NCBI GenBank assembly: GCA_934446355.1
Contig: CAKSEC010000004.1
Coordinates: forward strand, 124,001-188,000
From: an uncultured Oscillospiraceae bacterium
Lineage (GTDB): Bacteria; Bacillota; Clostridia; Oscillospirales; Ruminococcaceae
Reading direction: 5' to 3'
DNA: 64,000 bases
Numbering within the stretch: the stretch's first letter is position 1; every line of letters begins with the position of its first letter. Below are positions 43,302-52,504 of the stretch, in pieces. Below the pieces are notes generated by a model. It searched no databases, had not been told where the DNA came from, and worked only from the letters and a program-made list of their open reading frames with translations. The position numbers were made by a program, and so were the translations under genes.

Positions 43302-44308
43302 CAGCTTATCTTAAAGCCCGGCGGCGGGTCATTGCCGCATTTGTTGTATTTGCGGCGGTCATCGCCGTGGTTTATACTCTCGGCGGCGTGCCGCTGGGGG
43401 CGACCGGTTACGCCGGTGCAATATGCGGCTCGCTTGCGCTTGCGGCGGGCATTGTTGATTATATTCGATTCAACCGGAAACGCAGCACGCTCGAAAAGCT
43501 GCGTGAGCAGATAACCATTTCCTGCAGCGATCTTCCTGAGCCTGACAACGCCATCGAGCATGGCTACTCAGAACTGATCGGGATATTGTTCCGCAGCCTT
43601 GGCGACACGCAGGCGCACTCAGAAAGAAAGCTTGCGGAAATGGCGGACTACTACACGATGTGGGCGCACCAGATAAAGACGCCCATTTCCTCGATGAGGC
43701 TGTCGCTTGCCGAGCAGGACTCCCCAGAAAGCCGTGAACTCACGGAGGAACTCGTGCGAATCGAGCAATATGTCGAAATGGTGCTGTGCTATATCAGGCT
43801 GGAAAGCAGCGATACCGACTACGTGATTCGTGAATGCAGCCTTGATTCGATAGTCAGGGCGGCTGTGCGCCGATTCTCAGGGCAGTTCATCAGAAAGAAG
43901 CTGACGCTCGATCTTCAGCCGACCGAATACACCGTGCTGACCGATGAAAAGTGGCTGCTTTTCGTGGTGGAGCAGGTGCTGTCGAATGCGCTGAAATACA
44001 CAAGGGAAACGCCGCAAAGCACTCAGGACTCCGCTGAAAAGGACAGGATAACGATATCGTTTGAGAACGAAACGCTCTGCATAGCCGACACCGGCATAGG
44101 CATTGCCCCAGAGGATCTGCCGAGAGTATTCGAGCGTGGATTCACCGGCTGCAACGGCAGGACAGACATGAAAGCAAGCGGTATAGGGCTTTATCTCTGT
44201 AAAAGGATATGCACTGCGCTGGGTCACACCATAAGCATTCAGAGCGGCGGAGACGGCACACGTGTTTATATAGGTCTGTCACGCAGCACCACCGACCTGC
44301 GGGACTAA
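43298..44308 (+). CDS. sensor histidine kinase, BceS-like
   Basis: 336 residues with two closely spaced transmembrane helices (about 11-30 and 34-52) and almost no external loop, the intramembrane-sensing plan of BceS. His124 in MWAHQIKTPISSMRLSL is the phosphorylation site; VEQVLSNALKYT is the N box; IADTGIGIAPEDLPRVFERGFTG is the G region. Such kinases sense through the neighbouring ABC permease, encoded 0.9 kb downstream. Confidence 0.94.
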   Translation: MTAYLKARRRVIAAFVVFAAVIAVVYTLGGVPLGATGYAGAICGSLALAAGIVDYIRFNRKRSTLEKLREQITISCSDLPEPDNAIEHGYSELIGILFRSLGDTQAHSERKLAEMADYYTMWAHQIKTPISSMRLSLAEQDSPESRELTEELVRIEQYVEMVLCYIRLESSDTDYVIRECSLDSIVRAAVRRFSGQFIRKKLTLDLQPTEYTVLTDEKWLLFVVEQVLSNALKYTRETPQSTQDSAEKDRITISFENETLCIADTGIGIAPEDLPRVFERGFTGCNGRTDMKASGIGLYLCKRICTALGHTISIQSGGDGTRVYIGLSRSTTDLRD

Positions 44309-44311
44309 TGA

Positions 44312-44377
44312 TGTGACAAAAATGTAAGGCTGATGTAAGGTGATTCGATTGCGGCTTTGCGGGCATTCTGGTATACT
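44312..44377 (+). promoter_or_regulatory. response-regulator-dependent promoter of the ABC transporter genes
   Basis: TTGCGG (44349-44354) and TATACT (44372-44377), spacer 17 bp. Upstream, heptamers TGTGACA (44312), TGTAAGG (44323) and TGTAAGG (44334) recur every 11 bp, one helical turn, ending nine bases before the -35: the usual layout for OmpR-type activator sites. Confidence 0.7.
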
Positions 44378-44447
44378 AAGTACAGACAGGACGGCGGCGC
44401 ACTTCCCCCTCAATTTGCCGCCGGTCTGTCAGAAAGGAAGGACAGAT

Positions 44448-45239
44448 ATGCCTATATTAGAGATAAGCGGTCTTAAAAAGACCTACACCACACGGCTCGG
44501 CGGAAACAGCGTCGAGGCGCTCAGAAACGTTAGCTTCACCGCAGAGCGCGGAGAGTTCATTGCGATAATGGGCGAAAGCGGCTCAGGCAAGACTACCCTG
44601 CTGAATATCCTCGCAGCGCTTGATAAGCCCACAGGCGGCAGCGTTATCCTTGACGGAATGGACCTTTCCAGAATAAGCGACAAGAAGCTTGCGGACTTCC
44701 GGCGTGAAAATCTGGGGTTCGTGTTTCAGGAATTTAACCTGCTGGATACATTCACGGTGCGTGACAATGTACTTCTGCCGCTCGTGCTTGCAGGAGAAAA
44801 ATACTCTCAAATGCAGCCGAAGCTTGAAAAGACCGCTTCAATGCTCGGTATCGCTCCCCTGCTGGACAAATACCCCTACGAGATATCCGGCGGACAGAAG
44901 CAGCGCACAGCCGCCGCACGTGCCATCATCTCCGACCCGAAGCTGCTGCTCGCAGACGAGCCTACCGGCGCACTGGACAGCCGAAGTTCAGACGAGCTTC
45001 TCGCACTGTTCCGTGACATCAACCGCAGCGGTCAGACTATCCTGATGGTCACGCACTCGGCAAAGGCGGCAAGCCGTGCGGGACGTGTGCTTTTCATCAG
45101 GGACGGCGCGGTATTCCACCAGCTATATAGAGGTAATCTTTCGGACGACGAATTTTACCGCCGCATAACCGACGCACTGACGCTGCTTTCCTCCGCTTCG
45201 CAGGACGTTACTTCCATACGCAGGGAGGGCGAACGCTGA
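44448..45239 (+). CDS. ABC transporter ATP-binding protein, BceA-like
   Basis: 263 residues. Walker A MGESGSGKTT (Lys48), Q-loop FVFQEFNLLD, signature ISGGQKQRTAAARAI, Walker B LLLADEPTGALD, switch His in MVTHSA. MacB/BceA class that drives FtsX-type permeases. The ATG at 44448 follows AAAGGAAGG; its stop shares one base with the permease start. Confidence 0.95.
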   Translation: MPILEISGLKKTYTTRLGGNSVEALRNVSFTAERGEFIAIMGESGSGKTTLLNILAALDKPTGGSVILDGMDLSRISDKKLADFRRENLGFVFQEFNLLDTFTVRDNVLLPLVLAGEKYSQMQPKLEKTASMLGIAPLLDKYPYEISGGQKQRTAAARAIISDPKLLLADEPTGALDSRSSDELLALFRDINRSGQTILMVTHSAKAASRAGRVLFIRDGAVFHQLYRGNLSDDEFYRRITDALTLLSSASQDVTSIRREGER

Positions 45240-47230
45240 TGAAACTGTATATCAGACTTGCCGCAGGAGGAATACGCCGAAACAGCAAGCTTTATGTGCC
45301 GTATATTCTCACCTGCTCGCTCATGGTGATGATGTTCTATATCGTTGGCTTCCTCGCAACCAACTCAATGCTGGAGCAAATGCGTGGCGGCGATTCAATG
45401 GCAATACTGCTTAGGCTTGGCGTGTACATTATGGCGATATTCTCAGCCATTTTCTTGTTCTATACTAACTCGTTCCTGATAAAGCGCAGAAAAAAAGAAT
45501 TCGGTCTTTACAGCATTCTCGGCATGGGAAAGCGCAGCATAGCCCGTGTTATGACGTGGGAAACGCTGATGGTATATCTTCTGTCGGTGACCCTCGGACT
45601 GCTCGCCGGAATACTGTTTTCAAAGCTTGCTGAACTGCTTGCGATAAAGATACTCAGGGGCACCGCGCATTACGAGTTCACAGTCAGCGGTTCGACTATC
45701 GTTTTGACAGCAGCTGTATTCGCAGGCATCTTCCTGCTGATATATCTGAACGTACTGCGGCAGGTGTTCTTCTCAAAGGCTATCGACCTGCTGCATTCTG
45801 AGAACGCCGGCGAAAAGCCGCCCCGTGCAAACTGGTTCCTCGCGGTGCTCGGTGCGGTGACGCTCGGCATAGCATACTACATGGCAGTGGCAATAGAACA
45901 GCCGATAACGGCGGCGCTGACATTCTTTGCGGCTGTAATAATGGTCGTGGCTGCGACATATCTTCTGTTCATTGCAGGCTCAGTGGCATTATGCAGAGTG
46001 CTGCAGCGGAACAAGCGGTATTACTACACCACACGGCACTTCATTTCTGTGTCGCAGATGGCATACAGAATGAAGCGGGGCGGAGCAGGTCTGGCGTCGA
46101 TTTGTATTCTCTGCACCATGCTTCTGGTGACGTTATCCTCTACCATATGCCTTTATATGGGCGAGGAACATACGATCGGACTGCGGTACCCAAGAGATAT
46201 CCTGATATCCACTAGCGGCATGAGCGAACAGCAAATACAGAAAATGCAGAGCAATATCGACGACATACTCAAAGAGCACGGAAAGACTGCGGACAATATC
46301 CTGAAGTATCACTACGTCAGTATGTACGGCATACTTGACGGCAGCACATTCACCCCCTATTCAGACGTAAACAACGACCCCGGCGCACTGATATCCGACG
46401 TCCGCACGGTGTATGTGATACCCGCAAAGGACGCCGAATCTATCTGCGGCACGGAAATCACGGTAAACGACGGCGAGGCTGCGATGTATCTGAAAAGCGG
46501 CGGCTATGAGTACGGCAGCATAACCATAAACGGTTCGGCAGAACTGAAAATAACCGAACATATCGACAAATTCACAGTGAACTCACAGGACGCAGCAACG
46601 GTGTATGATTCGATATATCTTTTCGTAAAGGACATCAGCGTTCTGGAGGATATGAGCGGGGCGAACAGCTTTTCTCCGGATAATATCTGCTATTATTACG
46701 CATTCGACATTGACGGCACATATACGGAAAAATACAACGCATATCAGGACATCACCGAAAGCATTTCCGAAGTTTCTGACGGAGCGTCATATAACATGGA
46801 ACTTGCGTCTATCGAGGACTTCCTCGGTAGCTACGGCGGACTTTTCTTCCTCGGTATCGTGTTCGGCAGCGTATTTCTTCTTGCTGCGGTGCTTATAATG
46901 TACTACAAGCAGGTAAGCGAGGGATATGACGACAGCGCACGTTTCGATATTCTGCGCAAAGTCGGCATGAACGACCGTGAGATACGCCGTGCGGTCAACT
47001 CGCAGGTGCTGACAGTGTTCTTTGCCCCGCTCATTGCGGCAGGAATACACATGGCGTTCGCATTCCCCATGCTGTCAAAGCTTCTGGCGCTGTTTGCGAT
47101 GACCGACACCCCTTTTCTTTCGGGAGTCACACTTGCGTGCTTCGGGGCGTTTGCGGCAGTATATATCCTCGTGTATGCGATAACCTCACGCAGCTATTAC
47201 AGAATAGTGAGCAGGAACGAAAGGCGGTAA
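45239..47230 (+). CDS. FtsX-like ABC permease, BceB-like
   Basis: 663 residues, about ten transmembrane helices with a large extracellular domain (about 310-525) between helices 7 and 8, as in BceB/BraE permeases that sense and detoxify bacitracin, lantibiotics or other lipid-II binders. Start MKLYIRLAAGGIRRNSKLYVPYI and the RRKKEFGLYSILGMGKRSIARVM coupling helix are typical. Which drug is recognised cannot be read from sequence. Confidence 0.93.
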   Translation: MKLYIRLAAGGIRRNSKLYVPYILTCSLMVMMFYIVGFLATNSMLEQMRGGDSMAILLRLGVYIMAIFSAIFLFYTNSFLIKRRKKEFGLYSILGMGKRSIARVMTWETLMVYLLSVTLGLLAGILFSKLAELLAIKILRGTAHYEFTVSGSTIVLTAAVFAGIFLLIYLNVLRQVFFSKAIDLLHSENAGEKPPRANWFLAVLGAVTLGIAYYMAVAIEQPITAALTFFAAVIMVVAATYLLFIAGSVALCRVLQRNKRYYYTTRHFISVSQMAYRMKRGGAGLASICILCTMLLVTLSSTICLYMGEEHTIGLRYPRDILISTSGMSEQQIQKMQSNIDDILKEHGKTADNILKYHYVSMYGILDGSTFTPYSDVNNDPGALISDVRTVYVIPAKDAESICGTEITVNDGEAAMYLKSGGYEYGSITINGSAELKITEHIDKFTVNSQDAATVYDSIYLFVKDISVLEDMSGANSFSPDNICYYYAFDIDGTYTEKYNAYQDITESISEVSDGASYNMELASIEDFLGSYGGLFFLGIVFGSVFLLAAVLIMYYKQVSEGYDDSARFDILRKVGMNDREIRRAVNSQVLTVFFAPLIAAGIHMAFAFPMLSKLLALFAMTDTPFLSGVTLACFGAFAAVYILVYAITSRSYYRIVSRNERR

Positions 47231-47234
47231 GCAA

Positions 47235-47915
47235 ATGACAACAAGGCGCAGGGTTTTCAGGGTCGTGCTTCTTATAATAGTATCGCTTGTATCACTGGCG
47301 ATGATAGCAGCCGGCGTATTCGCCCTGCTCGGCTGGAATATGAACAGAGAAGCGGTCAGTGAAAAGCCGGTAAGGCAGATATATGCGGAGCTTTCCGCCG
47401 ACGAGCATTTCGTGCATTTCGACGAACTTCCCGAATTTTACGTGAATGCAGTCGTCGCCGTTGAGGACAGGGACTTCTGGGGACATAAGGGCATAGATCC
47501 GTCTGCGCTGATACGCGCCCTGCTCCACGACATCATGGCAATGGAATTTGCGGAGGGCGGCAGCACTATCACAATGCAGACCGCCAAGAATCTGTATTAC
47601 ACGCAGGACAAACGGCTGGAACGAAAGGCGGCTGAGCTTTTCACCGCTTCCGAGATAGAAAACAAGCTGGACAAGGAGCAGATATTTGAGTTATATGTCA
47701 ACACCATCTACTTTGGCAGCAATTACTACGGGATATATGCGGCGGCAACGGGATACTACGGCGTCCCTCCCCTGCAGCTTACTGATGAACAGTGCGCTGT
47801 GTTAGCGGGGCTTCCGCAGGCGCCCAGCGTTTATTCGCCGGATGTATCGCCCGACCTCGCGGAAAAGAGGGCGCAGGTGGTGCTAAAGGCGATGCGTGAC
47901 GCAGGGTATAATTGA
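47235..47915 (+). CDS. monofunctional GT51 peptidoglycan transglycosylase
   Basis: 226 residues: an N-terminal membrane anchor (about 7-33) and a GT51 domain without a transpeptidase part. Motifs: VVAVEDRDFWGHKGID with catalytic Glu77, EGGSTITMQTAKNLY (usually STITQQ; here Gln to Met), and ELYVNTIYFGSNYYGIYAAATGYYG. Polymerises lipid II. It starts four bases after the permease stop, so it is part of the resistance operon, where it could restore wall synthesis under lipid-II-targeting drugs. Confidence 0.92.
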   Translation: MTTRRRVFRVVLLIIVSLVSLAMIAAGVFALLGWNMNREAVSEKPVRQIYAELSADEHFVHFDELPEFYVNAVVAVEDRDFWGHKGIDPSALIRALLHDIMAMEFAEGGSTITMQTAKNLYYTQDKRLERKAAELFTASEIENKLDKEQIFELYVNTIYFGSNYYGIYAAATGYYGVPPLQLTDEQCAVLAGLPQAPSVYSPDVSPDLAEKRAQVVLKAMRDAGYN

Positions 47916-47998
47916 CACAGAACGCAACAACTACGAGTTCTATGTAACCGCTGTTCAAAAAGTGGAGTGAAGCAATTTCGCTTCTGCTTCTATATCAG

Positions 47999-48031
47999 AA
48001 AAGACCGTCACAGGAAACTGCGGCGGTCTTT
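47999..48031 (+). terminator. terminator of the Bce-like operon
   Basis: AAAGACCG (48000-48007) and CGGTCTTT (48024-48031) stem with G-TATTT following, about 85 bp after the transglycosylase stop. Confidence 0.75.
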
Positions 48032-48072
48032 GTATTTCGGATTATTGTGGCAGGTCTAGGTTCATTGACTAG

Positions 48073-48480
48073 TTAAGTATCATTCTCAGGAACACGCCTG
48101 CCCATCTCGTAGGCCTGTTCCATTGCCGGAGAAAGAAAGATATCTCCGGATTCTTTTGCGCCCAGTCCGAGCACCACGCCGCCCTCTACGGAGTCTGGCA
48201 CACAGCAGGTGAACCCACGCAGGGAGGAGAGCATAGTTTCGGTGAACGATTCTTCAGGCGCTGCGCAGGTAATGATATAATAGAACGTTTTTCCTGCAAG
48301 CTGTGTAAAGAACGCATATGCACGGTCGAGCATTGTTTTCATCTGACCGGTCATGGAATAAAAATAGATGGGCGAGACAAGAACTATCACATCAGCCGCC
48401 GTCATCTTTTCACGAATTTCCATCATGTCGTCTTTTTGAACGCAGACCCCGTTGTTCTGCTGACAGTAGTTGCAGCCCAG
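48073..48480 (-). pseudogene. flavodoxin/NADPH-FMN-reductase family gene, N-terminus missing
   Basis: About 136 codons in the family's reading frame, beginning only at LGCNYCQQNNGVCVQKDDM. That segment normally lies about 40-50 residues into the protein, after the FMN-phosphate loop (GSPRKNGNT type), which is absent. The remainder is normal: ADVIVLVSPIYFYSMTGQMKTMLDRAYAFF and YYIITCAAPEES. The homology stops at the point where a recombinase remnant begins on the other strand. Non-functional as it stands, because the FMN phosphate-binding loop is lost. Confidence 0.75.
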
Positions 48481-49210
48481 CCACCCCGCCATTATTGAAC
48501 CGGACGAGTGGGATCATGTTCAAGCTGAATTCGCCAGACGAAAAGAACTCGGAAATGCATACAGCGGAAAGAGTGTACTCTCTGCAAAACTGGTTTGCGA
48601 GGACTGCGGCGGGTTCTTCGGCTCAAAGGTCTGGCATTCCACAGATCGCTACCGTCGCACTGTTTGGCAGTGCAACAATAAATTCAAAGGCGGTGAACGC
48701 TGTCTGACGCCAACTGTGGATACGGAAACCGTACAGCAGCTCTTCATAAAAGCCTATAACCAGATGATGGAATGCAGAAAACAAATCATCGAGGACTGCG
48801 AACTGATGCGCAAAAAGCTGACCGATTTCAAGTCACTGGACGCCGATATTGAGCGTCACCTTGAGGAAACGCAGATTGTTGCCGAACTTGTCAAGGCTGC
48901 AGTTAAGGATAATGCAGTCACCGCACAATCGCAGGAAGCGTACTTGGAAAAGTATGAGGCACTTACCCAAAGGTATGAAACAGCGGTGGCGGAACTGGAC
49001 CGCCTGCAAAATCTCCGTTCTATCCGCAGTCAGAAAGATAAGGCGATGGCGCTTTACATAAGAACTCTGAAAAAACAGCCAATCGTATTGAGTGAGTGGA
49101 ACGACACCTTGTGGACTGTGATGGTAGAGAAAGCAATCGTCCACAGGAACGGAGAGATAACCTTTGTGTTCTACAATGGTACTAAGGTTAGAGTGGAGGA
49201 ATTAAAATAG
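48479..49210 (+). pseudogene. C-terminal remnant of a large serine recombinase
   Basis: About 243 codons corresponding to the end of a large serine recombinase. HPAIIEPDEWDHVQAEFARRKE is the end of the recombinase domain; CEDCGGFF...WQC...ERC is the zinc-ribbon domain with four cysteines; then a coiled coil (about residues 85-190) and the C-terminal AIVHRNGEITFVFYNGTKVRV. The catalytic resolvase domain with its serine and the DNA-recognition start are missing, so it cannot act. Probably the residue of an integrated element. Confidence 0.85.
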
Positions 49211-49310
49211 AAGTGCGACTTGATATTGACTTTACCAATAATAAACAGTAGGTATACTATTTTTTATTATGTCGCCTGTGAATTTTTTTGATTTATGTGG
49301 CAATGTATTA

Positions 49311-50264
49311 TCAGCCCGACAGGACATTTGTGTCGGAATGTATATTTCTCATTGAATTACGCTCCGCACTGCGACAGTGTTTTCTGTAATTTATCGGCGT
49401 AACGCCGTACAGCTTTTTGAACTTGCGGCAGAAATAGCCGATGTTCTCAAATCCCGTTTCCTGCGCTATGGCGCAAACGCTGTTTTCGGTATCAACAAGC
49501 AGTTTTGACGCACGTTTCAGTCTGTATTCCACAACGTAATTTATCGGCGAAGTGTGCAGGTATGTCCTGAAAATATTGAGAACACTGCTTTTGCTTATAA
49601 GAACTGTTCCTGCAATATCGTCAAGTGTTATCTGACCGCTGTAATTATCATGAATATACTGCATCATTATCTGAAGCTTAGCCTGCGTCTGTGCGGAATG
49701 CCCGGACACGGGGCCGCAGTCTGTTATCTGTATGCTTTCATATAACAGACGCCATAGTTTCAGCAGAAGTTCTACCGTTTCCATTTCAGAAGCCGTGCCT
49801 GAACCCTGCACAGCAAATACCGACCTCATTGTTTCGATAATGCTGTGGTGCGCTGTTTCTTCGTCGGAAAAAATCACACATTCGGTAGTTGATTCAATTA
49901 TCGGTCTGATGTATCTGGTGTATATCAGACTGCCCTGCGGCGCAAGCAGAACAGGTGAAAAAACAATGTTCGGAATGATGGCGCTGTCTTGGGCTTCAAA
50001 CCTGTGTATCACCTGAGAATTTATAAAAATCCCATCGCCCGAGCTTAAAACATACCTGTTTCCACCCACCAGAAAATCAGCCTTGCCATGCTGTACATAA
50101 ACAAATTCGACCTCTGGGTGCCAGTGCCAGTCGATACAGTGAAAGTCGAAATCCCAGATGTCCTCATAATAGTAGCTGAACGGATATTCTTCGCTGCCGT
50201 GACTTGCAGTTTCACGTAAGGTTTCGTCCGTTGTGATCCTGTCCTTTTTGATTTCATCACCCAT
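49311..50264 (-). CDS. AraC family regulator with cupin sensor domain
   Basis: 317 residues. N-terminal cupin: DWHWHPEVEFVYVQHGKADFLVGGNRYVLSSGDGIFINSQVIHRF with paired histidines, typical of sugar-responsive AraC proteins. C-terminal HTH pair: ITLDDIAGTVLISKSSVLNIFRTYLHTSPINYV and ICAIAQETGFENIGYFCRKFKKLYGVTPINYR. Divergent from the MFS gene 111 bp away, which it likely controls. Inducer unknown. Confidence 0.92.
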   Translation of the reverse strand: MGDEIKKDRITTDETLRETASHGSEEYPFSYYYEDIWDFDFHCIDWHWHPEVEFVYVQHGKADFLVGGNRYVLSSGDGIFINSQVIHRFEAQDSAIIPNIVFSPVLLAPQGSLIYTRYIRPIIESTTECVIFSDEETAHHSIIETMRSVFAVQGSGTASEMETVELLLKLWRLLYESIQITDCGPVSGHSAQTQAKLQIMMQYIHDNYSGQITLDDIAGTVLISKSSVLNIFRTYLHTSPINYVVEYRLKRASKLLVDTENSVCAIAQETGFENIGYFCRKFKKLYGVTPINYRKHCRSAERNSMRNIHSDTNVLSG

Positions 50265-50313
50265 GTTCTCACCTGATTTGCGATATTGTGTAATAAAAAT
50301 GTGATTTTGTGCA

Positions 50314-50342
50314 TTGAAATGTTATGATATTTACTATATAAT
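50314..50342 (+). promoter_or_regulatory. promoter of the MFS gene
   Basis: TTGAAA (50314-50319) and TATAAT (50337-50342), spacer 17 bp. It sits in the shared AraC/MFS regulatory gap. Confidence 0.8.
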
Positions 50343-50375
50343 CTGATTATATCATTTGTCAAGGAGTTTGTCAAT

Positions 50376-51560
50376 ATGGCTGTGAATTACAGAAAAACAC
50401 TTATATCCTGCTATCTTGGATTTATCACACAGGCAATAGCGGCTAATTTCGCTCCGCTTCTATTTCTCACATTTCACAATGGCTATGGTATTCCGTTGGG
50501 GAAAATTGCCCTTATCTCGTCGGTATTTTTTGTTACTCAGCTTATCATAGATGTGCTGTGCGCACGTTTCGCCGACAAGATCGGCTATCGGAAATGCGTT
50601 ATCGGTTCGCAGGCGTTTTCTGCGCTGGGACTTATCGGGCTTGCTTTTCTGCCAGAACTGCTTCCCGACCCGTTTTCAGGAATAATTATAAGCACGGTCA
50701 TATATGCAATGGGAAGCGGTCTGACCGAGGTACTTGTAAGTCCGATAGTTGAAGCCTGCCCGTTTGAGCACAAAGAAGCCGCAATGAGCCTGCTGCATTC
50801 ATTCTACTGCTGGGGTTCGGTCGGAGTCATACTCATTTCAACACTGTTTTTTACTGTTTTCGGCATAGAAAACTGGAAGTGGCTCTCTTGTATCTGGGCG
50901 ATAATTCCACTGGTGAATGTTTACAATTTTTCAGTATGTCCCATTGAACATCCTGTCGAGAACGGCAAGGGAATGCGTATCCGTGACCTGCTCAGAGTAC
51001 CGCTGTTCTGGCTTGCGATACTGCTTATGGTATGTGCGGGAGCCTCGGAGCTTTCAATGGCGCAGTGGGCATCGGCGTTTGCAGAATCCGCTCTCGGACT
51101 GACTAAATCAGTCGGCGATATTGCAGGACCGTGTATGTTTGCGGTGACGATGGGCATAAGCCGTACACTCTACGGGAAGTACGGCGAAAAACTCGATCTT
51201 ATGAAATTCATGATAGGCTCGGCATTGCTGTGTCTGATCTGTTACATCACTGCCTCCCTGTCGGGAATACCTGTAATCGGACTTCTCGGCTGCATAATGT
51301 GCGGATTCTCGGTAGGTATTATGTGGCCCGGTTCTATAAGCATCTGCTCAGGCAAAATACCCACCGGCGGAACTGCGATGTTTGCACTTCTCGCTATGGC
51401 AGGCGATCTCGGCGGAGCACTCGGTCCTGCTATTGTAGGAAATATCACCCAGAATGCAGGCAATGATATGCAGAAAGGTATGCTTTCAGGCTGTGCATTT
51501 CCCTTGATACTTATGGTATCGCTCCTGCTGCTGAACAGGGCCGGACGTAAAAACAACTGA
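50376..51560 (+). CDS. MFS transporter
   Basis: 394 residues, 12 predicted helices. The loop between helices 2 and 3 reads ARFADKIGYRKCV, the MFS A-motif (D-R-x-G-R/K-R type). LTEVLVSPIVEACPF and the W-rich PFEHKEAAMSLLHSFYCWGSVG region resemble fucose/sugar-type MFS permeases. Substrate not determinable. ATG with AGGAG nine bases upstream; followed by a terminator. Confidence 0.9.
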   Translation: MAVNYRKTLISCYLGFITQAIAANFAPLLFLTFHNGYGIPLGKIALISSVFFVTQLIIDVLCARFADKIGYRKCVIGSQAFSALGLIGLAFLPELLPDPFSGIIISTVIYAMGSGLTEVLVSPIVEACPFEHKEAAMSLLHSFYCWGSVGVILISTLFFTVFGIENWKWLSCIWAIIPLVNVYNFSVCPIEHPVENGKGMRIRDLLRVPLFWLAILLMVCAGASELSMAQWASAFAESALGLTKSVGDIAGPCMFAVTMGISRTLYGKYGEKLDLMKFMIGSALLCLICYITASLSGIPVIGLLGCIMCGFSVGIMWPGSISICSGKIPTGGTAMFALLAMAGDLGGALGPAIVGNITQNAGNDMQKGMLSGCAFPLILMVSLLLLNRAGRKNN

Positions 51561-51594
51561 TCATATCCGGCAGGTTTATGCAAAAAATATGATA

Positions 51595-51634
51595 AAAAGG
51601 CACCATGTATTAAAACGTGATGCCTTTTTTTATC
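51595..51634 (+). terminator. terminator of the MFS gene
   Basis: AAAAGGCA (51595-51602) and TGCCTTTT (51621-51628) followed by TTTTTATC. Confidence 0.85.
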
Positions 51635-52086
51635 TTTTGATGTCAGCAGTTAATTTACAAATTTCATAGAATCCGTTCTATATTTCTGAGAAGTATTATC
51701 TGCATCGTGGGTATAGTGGCTTTTCAGTTGGTGTAAGATTGAAATTTCTGCATTAAACTTATTTTTTTTAGCATTGACGATTGTTATTCCGCCTGATATT
51801 CTTAGTGTTCAAACTTTACAGTTCCGAACCACAGAGTGGGAAAATAAGATAACATGGCTGCAAAACTGTTTATCCCTTAGAGATAATGTCCTGCGTGGTT
51901 TTGTCATTTTTAGGAATAATTAAAAAGTGCACACCCCCTTGCCGAAAATGCACACCCTTACGACCTTTCGTTAAATAGTATAAAGGCAAAAAATAGAAAA
52001 TGCTCCGCTGTGACCGTTTTTCAGTCACCGCAGAGCATTCTTTCGTTAAATTGTGCTGACAAATCCCATTAAATAAGAACTTTCGG
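51635..52086. other. intergenic region without recognisable gene
   Basis: AT-rich, no frame with family-like features. It contains an imperfect hairpin (51999-52014 with 52024-52039, 14 of 16 pairs) followed on the minus strand by TTTCTATTTTTTG, probably a second terminator or a relic of one. Confidence 0.5.
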
Positions 52087-52138
52087 ATAAAGAAAACGGA
52101 CACCAATAAAGATACGCATTGTATTAAAATTGGTGTCC
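52087..52138 (-). terminator. terminator of tRNA-Pro(CGG)
   Basis: GGACACCAAT (52098-52107) and ATTGGTGTCC (52129-52138), perfect 10-bp stem, followed on the minus strand by GTTTTCTTTAT. Confidence 0.88.
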
Positions 52139-52143
52139 TATTA

Positions 52144-52220
52144 TGGTCGAGATGACAGGATTCGAACCTGCGACCTCTGCGTCCCGAACGCAGCGCTCTA
52201 CCAAACTGAGCCACATCTCG
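52144..52220 (-). tRNA. tRNA-Pro (anticodon CGG)
   Basis: 77 nt including encoded CCA. Acceptor CGAGATG/CATCTCG, D arm GCTCAGTTTGGTAGAGC, anticodon loop TTCGGGA between CTGCG and CGCAG, T loop GGTTCGAATCC. The loop gives anticodon CGG, reading CCG proline codons. Confidence 0.95.
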
Positions 52221-52234
52221 TTGTTGACTAATAT

Positions 52235-52263
52235 ATTATATCACAGGGGAAAGAATTTGTCAA
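52235..52263 (-). promoter_or_regulatory. promoter of tRNA-Pro(CGG)
   Basis: TTGACA (52258-52263), TATAAT (52235-52240), spacer 17 bp. Confidence 0.9.
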
Positions 52264-52342
52264 GCACTTTTTTCAAAAAAGCGCAGAAACTTTACAGAAC
52301 AGCCATGAGATCATGGCAAAACCGAATTGTGCATTATCGAAC

Positions 52343-52370
52343 AAAATCGCCCCCAGAACTAACTGGAGGC
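52343..52370 (-). terminator. terminator of tRNA-Pro(TGG)
   Basis: GCCCCCAG (52349-52356) and CTGGAGGC (52363-52370) pair with one G-U and, on the minus strand, are followed by GATTTTGTT. Confidence 0.75.
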
Positions 52371-52395
52371 GAAGCACATTGCAGCATCATGCTGC

Positions 52396-52471
52396 TGGTC
52401 GGAGTGACAGGATTCGAACCTGCGGCCTCAACATCCCAAATGTCGCGCGCTACCAACTGCGCTACACCCCG
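52396..52471 (-). tRNA. tRNA-Pro (anticodon TGG)
   Basis: 76 nt with encoded CCA. Acceptor CGGGGTG/CACTCCG, D arm GCGCAGTTGGTAGCGC, anticodon loop TTTGGGA between CGACA and TGTTG, T loop GGTTCGAATCC. Anticodon UGG reads CCA/CCG and, by wobble, other proline codons. Confidence 0.95.
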
Positions 52472-52504
52472 AAAAATGATCTATTGACAATCACACTATA
52501 TTTA

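Noticed and set aside
47916..47995. Short reading frame ending in EFYVTAVQKVE just after the GT51 gene
   Set aside because: No start codon with a ribosome-binding site and no recognised family; could be a relic but cannot be supported.
48470..49210. Recombinase remnant as a complete small gene
   Set aside because: The TTG at 48470 lies within the flavodoxin part of the junction and the catalytic domain is missing, so it is listed as a remnant.
51870..52214. Open frame of 114 codons overlapping a tRNA
   Set aside because: It starts inside tRNA-Pro(CGG) and runs through its terminator; not a gene.
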